A stretch of 64,000 nt of DNA from Erinaceus europaeus (GCF_950295315.1 NC_080171.1:29580682-29644681); one strand, 5' to 3'; shown: positions 45,296-55,662, counted from the stretch's first letter. Translations and numbers: made by a program. The notes: generated by a model from the letters alone, not told the origin.

Positions 45296-45501
45296 AACGC
45301 GTTTGGCAAAGGACAGCCCCTCAACATTAAGTTGGAGGACTCGAAGAGCAGGACCAACAGCTTGAAAGCTGTCAGGAGCTACTTGTTGCTGGCTTTGAAA
45401 GTGACTGGGATCCATGTGGATTCAGTCGGCTAGGAAGGATCGTCAGTTTCCCCAATGAATGGGTACTCACAGGATGCACCACGAGAAGGTCGATCCAATG
45501 C
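45296..45501 (-). mobile_element. inverted 5' segment of the LINE (5' UTR and endonuclease start)
   Basis: Read on the minus strand it begins GCATTGGATCGACCTTCTCG, the same 5' end as the two short copies, minus their first four bases. Near its left end it codes for RVLQLNVEGLSFAKR, which matches the N-terminus of LINE APE-type endonucleases (a QxNxxGL strand). The segment stops there. It therefore supplies the family's 5' end and the beginning of its endonuclease. Confidence 0.85.
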
Positions 45502-45502
45502 T

Positions 45503-47192
45503 TTGAAGAGGGTTAAACCGGGAACGGCTGCTGGCTATGATAACATCACCCCAGAACTCATTCTTAACTTGGGCCCCGCGGCAAAGAAGTGGCTCACTTC
45601 ATTCCTGTCCCACATCTTGGAATCTGAATCTACGCCCAAAATTTGGCGTTGTGTGAAGATAATAGCGGTTTTGAAACCAAAGAAAGACCCAACACTGGCC
45701 GCCGGCTATAGACCAATTTCTCTCCTCTCCGTGTGTTACAAACTCCTTGAGAGGCTGCTTCTGTCACGTATTTCTCCTCTTACAGAGAAATTCCTATCAC
45801 CCGCCCAAGCTGGTTTCCGCCCAGGAAGATCTACCTGCGAACAAACCCTGGCCCTCTCAACTTACATTGAAAATGGATTCCAGAAGAATTTAAAGACGGG
45901 TGCTGTCTTTGTTGATCTCACAGCAGCCTATGACACGGTCTGGCACCGTGGTCTCCTAGTCAAGATCTCAAGATGCCTGCCTCCATGGGCGGCCAACACT
46001 GTATCGTTTCTTCTCCAAAACAGAAGATTCCGGGTGCATCTGGGTGACAAGTCTAGCAGATGGAGACTTGTCTCAAGTGGCCTCCCCCAGGGCTCTGTTC
46101 TGGCTCCTACGCTATTTAATATTTACATCAATGACCTCCCAGAAACTTCTTTAAGGAAGTTCATCTACGCCGATGACATCTGCTGTGCAACTCAGGCATC
46201 CAAGTTCGACATCCTCGAGGAAACACTCACGAAAGACATGTCTCTGATATCTGATTACTGTAAAAAATGGCGACTAATCCCTAGCACTGCAAAAAACGGT
46301 ATCATCTGTTTTCCATCTACACCATGCCTCGGCCTCGCGTGAGCTTAATGTGCAGCTTGGCGATACGAGAATCCGGCATGAAGCCCAGCCAGACTATCTT
46401 GGCGTTACTCTCGATCGCACCCTGTCATTTCACGAACATCTCATAAAAACTGCAGCAAAGGTGGGCGCGAGGAAAAACATCATTGCAAGACTGGCCAGCT
46501 CCTCATGGGGCGCGAGCGCTTCCACACTATGATCATCCTCTCTGGCATTATGCTATTCCACTGCAGAGTACTGTGCCCCAGTTTGGTTCCGTAGCCCCCA
46601 TGTCCACTTGGTCGATTCCAAATTATATTCCTCCATGAGGATAATTTCTGGAACCATCCATTCCACCCCGGTTCCATGGCTGCCAGTTCTTAGCAACATG
46701 GCCCCGCCAGATATTCGTCGGGATGCGGCATCATCTAAGTTCATTTCCCACGTCTACGCTCGACCGGACCTGCCAATATACGCAGATATCTTCGCCCACC
46801 CTGTCCAACACTTGATGTCTCGTCACCCAATCTGGTCCCCTATGCCTACACTGAACTTCTCTGTTCCAGACTCTTGGAAACAGAGTTGGCAGTCAGCTGA
46901 GGTAAAGAACAAACACCTCATCACAGACCCCTGCAGGCGTCAACCCAGCTTTGACCTAGCACGTTATGATTGGGCCCTCCTCAATCGCTATCGAACAGGC
47001 CATGGCTGGTGCGCTGCTATGTTCCATCGCTGGGGAGCCAGAGACGACCCGAACTGCCCCTGCGGCTCCAGACAGACAATGACCCACATAATCAATGACT
47101 GCCACCTCTCCAGATTCAAAGGAGGTCTCGAAACTTTACATCAGGCTCAACCTGACGCTGTTGACTGGCTACGGAAGAAGGACAAACGCTAG
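45503..47192 (+). pseudogene. LINE reverse transcriptase plus C-terminal domain, disrupted
   Basis: The frame opens LKRVKPGTAAGYDN (RT block 0/1 region). RT motif A is in FVDLTAAYD (~45908-45934), block B in GLPQGSVLAPTLF (~46078-46117), and the catalytic YADD is at 46166-46177. A one-base gain in the A-run 46291-46296 shifts the frame; the product continues in another frame with SRELNVQLGD and YLGVTLDRTLSF. A TGA at 46530-46532 stands where the family context predicts Arg (CGA to TGA, CpG decay). The C-terminus holds LNRYRTGHGW and a CPCG-x8-H-x4-C knuckle (~47065-47105), then WLRKKDKR and TAG at 47190-47192. This copy cannot make a full protein. I see no RNase H domain. Confidence 0.88.
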
Positions 47193-47219
47193 AAGAAGAA
47201 GAAGTTGAAGATAAGTAGG

Positions 47220-47345
47220 GATTTTTTTTTTCATCTCCCCCCACCCAATCACTTTATTTGGGAAATATAGTGATCATCAAGACCGCTGTTGTCACATGAG
47301 TGCAATTTCTTATCTCTCCGTGATAACTGTCTCCCATGTTAACAC
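47220..47345 (-). repeat. old L1-type 3' end, minus (tentative)
   Basis: After a T-run, CACTTTATTTGGGAAATATA and GAGTGCAATTTCTTATCTCT resemble the termini at ~20500 and ~61760. Confidence 0.4.
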
Positions 47346-47349
47346 ACAA

Positions 47350-48170
47350 ATAAAATATACAGTAAAAAAGATTGTTTAGGAAATAGAACCCTCTCCCCAA
47401 AGGGGGTGGTGTTTCTGAAAAGCAAAGGAAAAGGGCATTTGTGATGCTGAGCAGAGACTGGTCTCCTGGGGCAGGTGGAGGGGGGAACATTTACAGGGTG
47501 CTGGAAAAGTCCATTACAGAGCTGTCTGCCCAGGTCAGCACATTTGTCCAGAATCATTAGTACCTGTGAGAGCAGCTTTTAGGAAAGTAAAATAGTGCTC
47601 ACAAACAAGAGTATCAGGAAATAGATTCATTAGTCATTTACAATTTAAAAAGCCTTTTCTGTGATACATTGATATCACACCAGCACTGATGTGATGATAC
47701 TGTTAAGCAGAACAGTGAATTAGAAGTCATCAGAAAGATACATGGGGAGAGACATGAAACAGGAAGAGTTAAACCTATAAGAGGGTGGATGAAAACTGTT
47801 GGCAAGACACCCCATCAAGTTTGAACCTGCATGTTGGCATCTCTGAAGAGATGCTCAGCTACAGCAAGCAATCAAGGAAAAAAAAAAAAAAAGATGCGCT
47901 GTTGGGAACAGAAGCATACACAATGGGATGTAACGAATGGAAACCTTCCTTATTACAGGAGTAATGAGTTCACTGTTCACTCTTTGTTCTCTGTTCTGAA
48001 TTGTGAATTTATATTTTGTTGGGGAGTTTTCATTTACGTAAAAGATTTATCTTATTAATGAAAAATAAAACTACTCTGATCTGATCTGGAATGTGTGGTG
48101 TTGGAGGTCGAACCTCGGACCTTGTATGTATGTTCTGTGCTCCACTGCTAAACATTTTCTTCTTCTGGCA
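47350..48170 (+). other. intergenic, unique-looking
   Basis: No repeat or conserved frame recognised. Confidence 0.4.
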
Positions 48171-48177
48171 GGGAATT

Positions 48178-48865
48178 AAAAAAAAAATTATTAGCATTTA
48201 ATAATGATTAACTAGATCATAAAATAACAGGTACAATTCTACACAGTTCCTACCACCAGAGTTCCATGTTCCATCCCCTTCATTGAAAGCTGCCCTGTAC
48301 TTATCCCTCTGGGAGTATGGACCAAAATTTTTTGTTGTTGTTGCCCTTTTTTTTTTTTACTTGGGGAATTAATGTTTTACATTCAACAGTAAGTACAATG
48401 GTTTTTACATGCATAACATTCCCCAGTTTCCCATATAACAGTACAACCCCCACTAGGTCCTCTGAATCCTTCTTGGACCTGTATTCTCCCCACCCACCCA
48501 CCCCAGAGTCTTTTACTTTGGTGTGATACGCCAATTCCATTTCAGGTTCTACTTGTGTTTTCTTTTCTGATCTTGTTTTTCAACTTCGGCCTGAGAGTGA
48601 GATCATCCCATATTCAGCCTTCTGTTTCTGACTTATTTCACTCAACATGATTTTTTCAAGTGGACCAAAATTTTTTATGGGATACAGAAGGTGGATGGCT
48701 TGGCTTCTGTAATTGCTTCTCTGCTTGACATGGACATTGGCAGGCCAGTCCCTACCCCCCAGCCTGTTTCTATCTTTACTTAGTGGGGTAGGGCTCTGGA
48801 GAGGTGAGGTGAGACTTCAGGACACACTGATGAGGTTGATCTGGCAGGGAATTTTAAAATTGGAG
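48178..48865 (-). repeat. LR1 repeat, minus, split by a nested L1
   Basis: LR1 reads AATTATTAGCATTTAATAAT, TTCCTACCACCAGAGTTCCA, then after the nested L1 GATACAGAAGGTGGATGGCT, GGCTTCTGTAATTGCTTCTC and CAGGACACACTGATGAGG. Confidence 0.8.
48334..48660 (-). mobile_element. L1 3' end, minus, nested in LR1
   Basis: It runs from the terminus ACTTGGGGAATTAATG to CTCAACATGATTTTTTCAAG. The exact 16-bp repeat TGGACCAAAATTTTTT at 48318-48333 and 48661-48676 is its target duplication, so this L1 is younger than the LR1 copy. Confidence 0.92.
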
Positions 48866-48869
48866 ACTT

Positions 48870-49630
48870 TTTCCTTTTTTTTTTTTTATGCTCAGTGATA
48901 ATTTTTACTAAAGTCAAATTGTGGACTTTATAATGTCATCACTATATAATTTGTATTTCTATACTCTATATCATCTATACTTTTTCCTTATTGTTCTTAG
49001 ATGTTTGACATTTCATCTGTTTTATTTTTTCCTCAGAATGTGAGTACTTGAAACAGCGTGTGACTAGATTGGATACTTTCATATGAAAATAATGTAAAGG
49101 GTTATAATTTAGACTTAAGGTAGAGAAAAAAATGTCTAGTGTGTAACTACCTTTCTCAATCTTTGTTTCATCCTCCTGAAGAACTGCACAAGAATAAAAC
49201 TATCAATAAACAAGCTGCTGTTATTACATATGCTAAGATCCAGATCGATTACAGAGGGGATCTTTCAAATAGCTGTTTTCTCCAGTGTTGAGGATTTTTG
49301 TTTTCTGAGGTTTAGGAATGGCAAATGTGACCTGGACTGAACCATTCAGTACTATCCATCTGCTGACCATAAGGATTAGTCTGGGCTGGGCATGTGCTCC
49401 GTGTCACTGCAGGCAGAATGAAGTGTCTGGATTTGGGATGGGAGAGCTAGCACATAAGGTGGGAGAGCTCTGCTGGCAGCCACCAAGCGGCCCTGAGAAG
49501 CAAGTTCTCCTAGGACAACACCAGTACTGGAGGACCAGCCAAGACACTGAGAAAAACTGGGTCCTTCTCTCACTGGATCCTCAGAGCAAGTCTATCTAAA
49601 ACCTTGAATTGAATCACTTACAGGAACTTT
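48870..49630 (+). other. intergenic, unique-looking
   Basis: No repeat recognised. A 93-aa open frame at 49318-49599 has no known motif and no splice or promoter context. Confidence 0.4.
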
Positions 49631-49634
49631 TGAA

Positions 49635-49818
49635 AACAATTTCTTTATTGAGGAATTAATGTTTTACATTCAATAGTAAATACAATAGTTTGTGCATGCA
49701 TAACATTTCCCAGTTTTCCATATAACAATACAACCCCCACTAGGTCCTCTGTCATCCTTTTTGGACCTGTATTCTTCCCACCCACCCCAATCTTTTACTT
49801 TGGTGCAATAGGCCACCT
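49635..49818 (-). repeat. L1 3' end, minus
   Basis: TTTCTTTATTGAGGAATTAA, AGTTTGTGCATGCATAACAT and CTTTTACTTTGGTGCAATAG identify it. CACCTTACAGGAACTT after it resembles TCACTTACAGGAACTT before it, a likely target duplication. Confidence 0.85.
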
Positions 49819-49819
49819 T

Positions 49820-50490
49820 ACAGGAACTTATCGACTGCCTTCATTATTTAATCTGTTGAATGGGCTTTTTTGTTGCTGGTGAAGGTTTTTCTGCTACAGA
49901 GGTATCTCTGTAACCTACCTGAAAGAATGACTTCCTCCCAAAGCACACATCCTAGGGCAAGCTCAATGAGAGAGATACAATATTTTGCAAAGGACACTGG
50001 GAAGGCAGAAGATAATAGGTATCCCCTCATGCCAGACAAGTTTTCATTTTGTGTCAGAAATGAAATCATATTTTTGCCTCTAAACTCAGGAAGTGTCTTT
50101 GGTAATGAGATTCATCATTGGTTTGTTTGGAGATAATGTTTGGAGATAACTGACTTGAAAGTCTTCTCTAGTTGCAACTCTGTAAATACTATAAAATAGT
50201 GTCAGTGAGTACCTCTTCAACGACACATAACAAAATGGATCCAGGGAGCAGACAAGTAGGACCCAGACATCCCTCCCTTTATCGCAACAAATACATCAAA
50301 TGCATCAGTTAGATGAATGAACAAGTATACCGAGATGTATACTATTAATGTGGTCCAGTCACCACCTTCAAAGATTTCTGCCTTTTCATTCAAACTACAA
50401 TCAATCCTTGTCTTCTCGCCACACAAGTTTCACAAAGAACATATAAACAGCCCTTTAAATTTCAAGAAGTGCTTGAACTTTGAGCATCAT
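49820..50490 (+). other. intergenic, unique-looking
   Basis: No repeat or conserved frame recognised. Confidence 0.4.
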
Positions 50491-50494
50491 TTTA

Positions 50495-51440
50495 ATTGTA
50501 TCTCTGCTGGACATGGGTGTTGGCAGGTCAATCCATACCCACAGCCTGTTTCTATCTTTTCCCTAGTGGAGAGGTTGGGGTTCTTGGACACCTTGGTGAG
50601 GTCATCTGCCGAGGAAGTCAGGTTGGCGTCATGGTAGCATCTGCAACTTGGTGACTGAAAAGCATTAAGATATAAAGCAGAACAAATTGCTTAATAGTGA
50701 GGAACCAAAACCCAAGAATATATCAATTGAGATTTTAGGGTCTTCATGTTGGAAAAAGCTAGGAAGTCTGTTTTAGGCATATTCCAAGGAGCCCGTGACT
50801 TTACTAATTTTTTCCTGAGCCTGACAGCTAACATGCAGGTGGGCTACAGGTATTGCCTGGCGGAGACGGTGTCAGACTTGGACATAGGACTAGAAAGCTG
50901 GATCAGGGAAGAGAGTAGCTCCCAAATATGGGAAAGGTATGTAAATACCGTCAACTGTAAATCCCATCAATCTGATCTGAGGCCCATATTCAGCACAGGA
51001 GCCTGTGTAACCTCTGCATCCCTGTAGGTCTGAGCTCACATTCTGTGGTCATAGCTAGGAATATTCTAGGCTGCACTCATTTCAGGACCTGTCTTCCTCG
51101 AGTGGCAGAGTATGTTCATCCAGCCTCCCTTTGGAGAGTGGAGCAACTTCTACCATTGTTGTTCCACACTGAGGGCAAGGTCCTGTAGAGGCCCACAAGA
51201 GAGAGGATCTGTGATGCTGTTCCTGATGGAGATGGCCAGTGATGGTGGAGAGAAGGATCTGTTAGAGGTCTAGGTCCATCATTTCTATGTGGGAATCCTA
51301 GGATTCCCTGACTAGGGCCCTGAATGATGGGGTGGCCTGTGGTGACTAAGAGGGCCATCACTAAATTATGCTGGTCTCTTGCCCTTATCCAGTTTCTGTA
51401 CTCCTTATTTTATCTGACAAGGTTAGCCTTAGAGTGATTG
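50495..51440 (-). repeat. LR1 repeat, minus (~950 bp)
   Basis: It is collinear with 15170-16140: TCTCTGCTGGACATGGGTGT, TTTTAGGCATATTCCAAGGA, ATTTTTTCCTGAGCCTGACA, CACTCATTTCAGGACCTGTC, TGATGGAGATGGCCAGTGAT, GATGGGGTGGCCTGTGG. It lacks the 3' terminal part. Confidence 0.8.
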
Positions 51441-51594
51441 AGGGAAGTGAAATAGGAAGTAGGTAAGAAGGGTATCTAGGTCTAAGTAGAAACTATTTGA
51501 TTAAATAGTTATGGTATCTTTTTTTAGGTCTTCCTACTTGCTTGCAGTACTTACTGAGTCACTGCAAACTACTGTGCACTTTTACTTTTATTTT

Positions 51595-51925
51595 TTTTTT
51601 TGCCTCCAGGCTTATCACTGGGGCTCGGTGTCAGCACTATGAATCCACTGCTCCTGGAGGCTATTTCCCCCATTTTGTTGCCCTTGTTGCCCTTGTTGTG
51701 GTTGTTATTGTTGTCATAGCTGTTGTTGTTGGATAGGACAGAGGGAAATCGAGAGAGGAGGGGAAGACAGAGGGGGAGAGAAAGACACATGTGGATTTGC
51801 TTTACCACTTGTGAAGCAACCCCCCCTGCAGGTGGGGAGCTGGGGGTTCGAACAGGGATCCTTATACTGGTCCTTGCGCTTTGTGCCATGTACATTTAAC
51901 CCACTGTGCTACTGCCCAGCTCCTT
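51595..51925 (-). repeat. SINE-B, minus, long form
   Basis: TTGCCTCCAGGCTTATCACT, GGACAGAGGGAAATCGAGAG and CACTGTGCTACTGCCCAGCT identify it. TGTGCACTTTTACTTT before and TTTGCACTTTTACTTT after suggest its target duplication. Confidence 0.9.
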
Positions 51926-51934
51926 TGCACTTTT

Positions 51935-52560
51935 ACTTTAAGGCATATAGTTTCCTCTAACTTATGGATACATGTGCTCTGTCTCATGGGCCCTGGTCTA
52001 TATATATCCCAGTTCTGTGGCTTTGTTAGGAAGTGCACCACCCAAAATGGAACTAAGAAGTCCTATGAACTAGGAGAGTTTTCACCAGAGTAATGGAGCT
52101 GAATGGTTGATATCCCACACCTGGCATTTAAGGACACCGTCCCAAGTGAAATATGTCAAGGTGGCACTGGTTGCACTTCTTCTTCTTCTAGCGTTTGCCC
52201 TTCTTCCGTAGCCAGTCAACAGCGTCGGGTTGAAAGCTGTCAGGAGCTGCTTGTTGCTGGCTTTGAAAGTGACTAGGATCCATGTGGATTCAGTTGGCTA
52301 GGAAGGATCGTCAGTTTCCCCAGTGAATGGGTACTCACGGGATGCACCACCAGAAGGTCGATCCAATGCATCCCACTGGTTGCACTGATTTGGTTGAGAT
52401 CAGCAGATACAGCATCAAATGGTATAGATCGAGAGAAACATGAAGGAAAATGAGGCCCTACTCCAGAGGTTCCAGGACTGGGAGAAATGTGGATTTTACA
52501 GAAAATGGGGAAGGTTCCTGCTGCCTTGGAGCTTAAGATAGGAGGCGTGGTTTATGGAGT
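51935..52560 (+). repeat. LR1-related 5' part, plus, split by short LINE copy 2
   Basis: AGTGAAATATGTCAAGGTGG and after the insert GATTTGGTTGAGATCAGCAG, TTCCAGGACTGGGAGAAATG match 7100-7270. The insertion at 52178-52373 postdates this copy. Confidence 0.65.
52178..52373 (-). mobile_element. short internally deleted copy of the novel LINE (copy 2)
   Basis: The 196-bp insert lies between exact 13-bp repeats CACTGGTTGCACT (52165-52177 and 52374-52386). On the minus strand it starts GGATGCATTGGATCGACC, continues ~150 bp through the 5' segment to CAGCTTTCAA, then jumps to CCCGACGCTGTTGACTGG of the 3' end, CGCTAG and (AAG)n. The internal junction differs from copy 1 and has TCAA microhomology. The 5' segment differs from copy 1 by about 3 of 122 bases. 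No coding capacity remains. Confidence 0.92.
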
Positions 52561-52849
52561 AGCTGCGATCAGACCTTTGCTCTCCCCGAAACAACTATTG
52601 TACACAACAAGAGATCAAATTAGACACTTAATCTACAGCTGAAAAAAATCCACAGTCTCAGGTGGGTGCCAGCACGTGCGGTCGGGCAAACGGGAGCGGG
52701 TTGGAAGACACCACCGTCTTTCAGAGTTCTGGGCAGATGGTGCTCGGCACTGACCTGCACCATCTTGGACAGTAATGCAGTTACCAGACTCCCCAGAAAA
52801 AAGAAATTGGAGCTTTAATCCTCTCAATCTTTGACTCAAGGTTTTTGTT

Positions 52850-53525
52850 TTTATTATTATTTTTTGTGTGTTTGTTTTTTTCTCAGTCTGAGTTTAAGAC
52901 AAAGACATAAAACTTGTGAGAGTGAGTCACATGAACTATTCCATTTTAGAAGTTCTCCATTTTTACAGCCTGGTTGCCATAAGAAAAACAGACAGTTGAG
53001 AGGAACGCCTACCTCCCCCTTCTTTCAGGAAACCCTTAGGTCAACTGGGCAGTTTAGATAACCTATAACCCAGTCAAGCTTGCAAGAGTGATGTTGTTAA
53101 ATATGTTGTCATGTTTAAATTTGAAAGGTTGAAATTAACCCACTATATTTGCGTCTGTAATACTTGCTTTGCTTAGGTATAGATTGGCGCCTTAAGATAG
53201 AGTGCAATGTATACCTTAGATAAGGATGTGGAATGTACCTTTGGCTTGCACAAGAACGCCCCTCTGCCCTGTGCCACCGTAGGTAAGAGTGACCACCTCC
53301 ATCCCTGAGTGCTATAAAAAACCCTGGTTTGGAGAGCTAGAGGTCCCCAAGCAGCAGTGGCCATGCTGGCATTCCGGCTTGCGGAACCTCTCAGCTGAGA
53401 CCCTGTGAGTCTTTGTCTGTGTGAGTTTGTAATACTGGCTATTCTATATGCTTGTGTGAGTAAATATTTCAACTTTGTCAATTTTCTGCGTCAGCCTCAG
53501 TTTCTGATAGGGTTCCGTCAGTAGC
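52850..53525 (+). mobile_element. probable solo LTR (boundaries uncertain)
   Basis: GCTATAAAAAACCCTGG (TATAAAA at 53313-53319), an upstream CCTCTGCCCTGTGCCACC block and a downstream GAGTAAATATTTCAACTTTG look like the U3-R-U5 layout of an old endogenous retrovirus LTR in plus orientation. Candidate ends are TGTTTGTTTTTTTCTC (~52867) and GGGTTCCGTCA (~53520). I could not find a target duplication, so this is tentative. Confidence 0.55.
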
Positions 53526-53534
53526 AACTTAACG

Positions 53535-54905
53535 AAACTCAGCCCATACAATAGCCCAAAGCACCCCTCCCCCTCCCCACTACCGCAGATTATGCAAATA
53601 AGTAGACTGCCAAGACCACAGCAGCACCATCTGCTGGCCAACAATAGCCAACACCATACACGTGAAAACGAAGAGGTTGGCAGCTAAATAATATGCCACA
53701 AATAGAGAAAAGCAAACCAGACGAAATCCAAGAAATTCCAGATGCAGAGAGTCTATCAGAGATAAGCTATAGAATGTTTATGAGAACTATACAAGAATTT
53801 AAGCAAGAGTTGAAAAAGCTTTTTACCTTGGAATTAAGACATGCAAAAGAGGAATTTGACAAGAAGCTACAAAGCATGAGAGAAGAACTTCAAACAGAAC
53901 GGCAAGGGCTGAAAGACGCCGTTAGTGCAGTTCAAACTCAGGTAGAAGGCTTAGAAAATAGATTCACACATGCCGAAGAAAGAATTTCCAATCTAGAAGA
54001 CACCATTATCCCACTCTTTCAATTCAAAGATGAGGGAGAGGCAAGGTTTAGAAAAAAATGAAGCTACTCTCTGTGAAATTGCAGACTCCACAAAAAGGTT
54101 GAATATACGAGTTATGGGGATATATCTGAAGAAGTAGACTGGGTCAAAGGTCCAGAGGTAATTTTCAGAGAAATTTTAGATGAAAATTTCCCTCACCTAG
54201 GGTACATATTTCAGAGGCAGACCGGTCATCCAGGTTCACAAATCCAAAACGACCAACACCAAGACACATTATTGTAAAGTTATCAAAACTCAATGACAGG
54301 AAAAAATTTTTACAAGCTGCTAGGGAAAGGAAAGAAGTTACATACAATGGGAGAAATACCAGACTCTCATCAGATTTTTCTTCACAACCCTAAAGGCAAG
54401 GAGAGAGAGGAATGACATATTCAAGGCACTAAAGGAGAGGGAATTTCAGTCACGAATTTTGTATCCTGCAAAATTATCCTTCAAGTATGAGGGAGAAATA
54501 AAGGTATTCCCAAACATTCAAAAACTAGAGGAATTTGCCACAATCAACCCCACCTTACAGGAAATACTGAATGGAGTCTTACAGGAAAGGAGGAAGAAAA
54601 GGAACACACATTCTCAGTGAGGTGAACAGCAGTAGACTAGAAACAAGAACACAATAAAATAGGAAAGAACAACTAGCAAACAGGGAGGGAATTAAAAGAC
54701 AAAGAAGCCCTATCAAATGTTTGAGTTTAAGATAGTTAAGATAGATAATCATTCTTATAGCCAAGTTATTTGGGAAGTACTCCAAATGCAGTCAGTGTCT
54801 GCAGAGAACTTTTCCCAGGGAGATGAGAGATTGTACCCATGTTTCCAATGCACTGTAAACCATTACCGCCCCCACCAACTCCCACAATAAAAATGATTAA
54901 AAATA
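53535..54905 (+). mobile_element. HAL1-like element (L1 ORF1 without ORF2)
   Basis: A ~160-bp 5' part precedes an L1 ORF1 starting at 53693. After the ORF1 end (~54619) comes only a ~290-bp 3' UTR ending AACTCCCACAATAAAAATGA and an A-rich tail. There is no ORF2 sequence. This is the layout of 'half-L1' elements that are moved by an L1 in trans. Its 3' terminus (CACTGTAAACCATTACCGCC) matches the repeat end at ~43045. Confidence 0.8.
53693..54619 (+). pseudogene. L1 ORF1p-like coding region, frameshifted
   Basis: The first 122 codons are open: an N-terminal region, then a coiled coil (FKQELKKLFTLELRHAKEEF through HAEERISNLEDTI). A TGA at 54059-54061 after an A-run ends that frame. Downstream, in shifted frames, ORF1p RRM/CTD signatures continue: GRNTRLSSDFS (~54345) and LKEREFQSRILYPAKLSFKY (~54430-54490), ending RRKKRNTHSQ. 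ORF1p is an RNA-binding trimer; this copy is not functional. Confidence 0.85.
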
Positions 54906-55189
54906 CATCCTTATACATGTGATGGACGAGAGGCCTAGAGATGTTTAGTGACTTACCTGGACTTCCTGGTGTGCCGCAGACTCAGATTCAAACCTGCCTG
55001 TGGACAGCACCACATGAAACCAAACCATCACCCATGACGACTCTGTGAGTAAACTGGTCTGGTCAGTTTTTGATAACTACTTAGATGATGGAAGAGGGAT
55101 GTATCTGTTTTATCACTACAGCTCAGAGGGTCCCTACATAGGGTGAGGGAGAGCTAATCCTAGTATGTTAGATACTCTTATGGGTGTTT

Positions 55190-55312
55190 GGTTTTTTTTT
55201 AAATTTCTTTATTGGGGAATTAATGTTTTACATTCAACAGTAAATACAATAGTTTGTACATGCATAACATTTCTCAGTTTTCCACATAACAATACAACCC
55301 CCACTAGGTGTG
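55190..55312 (-). repeat. L1 3' end, minus
   Basis: TTTCTTTATTGGGGAATTAA, ACAATAGTTTGTACATGCAT and CAACCCCCACTAGGTG identify it. A minus SINE-B abuts it. Confidence 0.85.
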
Positions 55313-55317
55313 TTTTG

Positions 55318-55662
55318 TTTTGTTTTGCCTCCAGGGTTATTGCTGGGGCTTGGTGCCTGCACTACAAATCCACTGCTCCTGCAGGCCACTTTTCCCATTT
55401 TGTTGCCCTTGTTGTTGTGCTTGTTGTATTTGTTATTGTTGTCATAGCTATTGTTGTTGGATAGGACAGAGAGAAATTGGGAGAGGAGGGGAAGACAGAA
55501 AGGAGGAGAGAAAGATAAGACACCTGTAGACCTGCTTCACTGCTTGTGAAACACCCCCCCCTGCAGATGGAGAGCTGGGGGCTCAAACCTGGATCCCTAC
55601 ACTGGCCCTTGAACCTTGCACCATGTGTGCTTAACCTACTGCGCTACCGCCCAGCTCCCTCT
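55318..55662 (-). repeat. SINE-B, minus, long form
   Basis: TTTTGCCTCCAGGGTTATTG, GGATAGGACAGAGAGAAATT and CTACTGCGCTACCGCCCAGC identify it. Confidence 0.9.

Larger units (their letters stand above)
45296..47202 (+). mobile_element. novel non-LTR retrotransposon (LINE), 5'-inverted copy
   Basis: The 1.9-kb insert lies between exact 13-bp target duplications and ends at 47193-47202 in an (AAG)n tail directly after the ORF stop. The first ~206 bp (45296-45501) is inverted relative to the rest; 45502-47202 is sense and carries a reverse transcriptase and C-terminal region. Loss of most of the endonuclease between the two parts and the inversion fit twin priming. The RT motifs (FVDLTAAYD, QGSVLAPTLF, YADD) recall jockey/CR1/I-group LINEs, not L1 or RTE; clade cannot be settled by eye. 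GC content and codon use differ from the A/T-rich flanks. Confidence 0.9.

Noticed and set aside
45455..45502. ATG at 45455 as the start of the LINE protein
   Set aside because: The first 16 codons come from the inverted 5' segment; genuine RT homology starts at 45503.
49318..49599. 93-aa open frame in unique DNA
   Set aside because: No recognisable motif, no splice sites or promoter; length is expected by chance.
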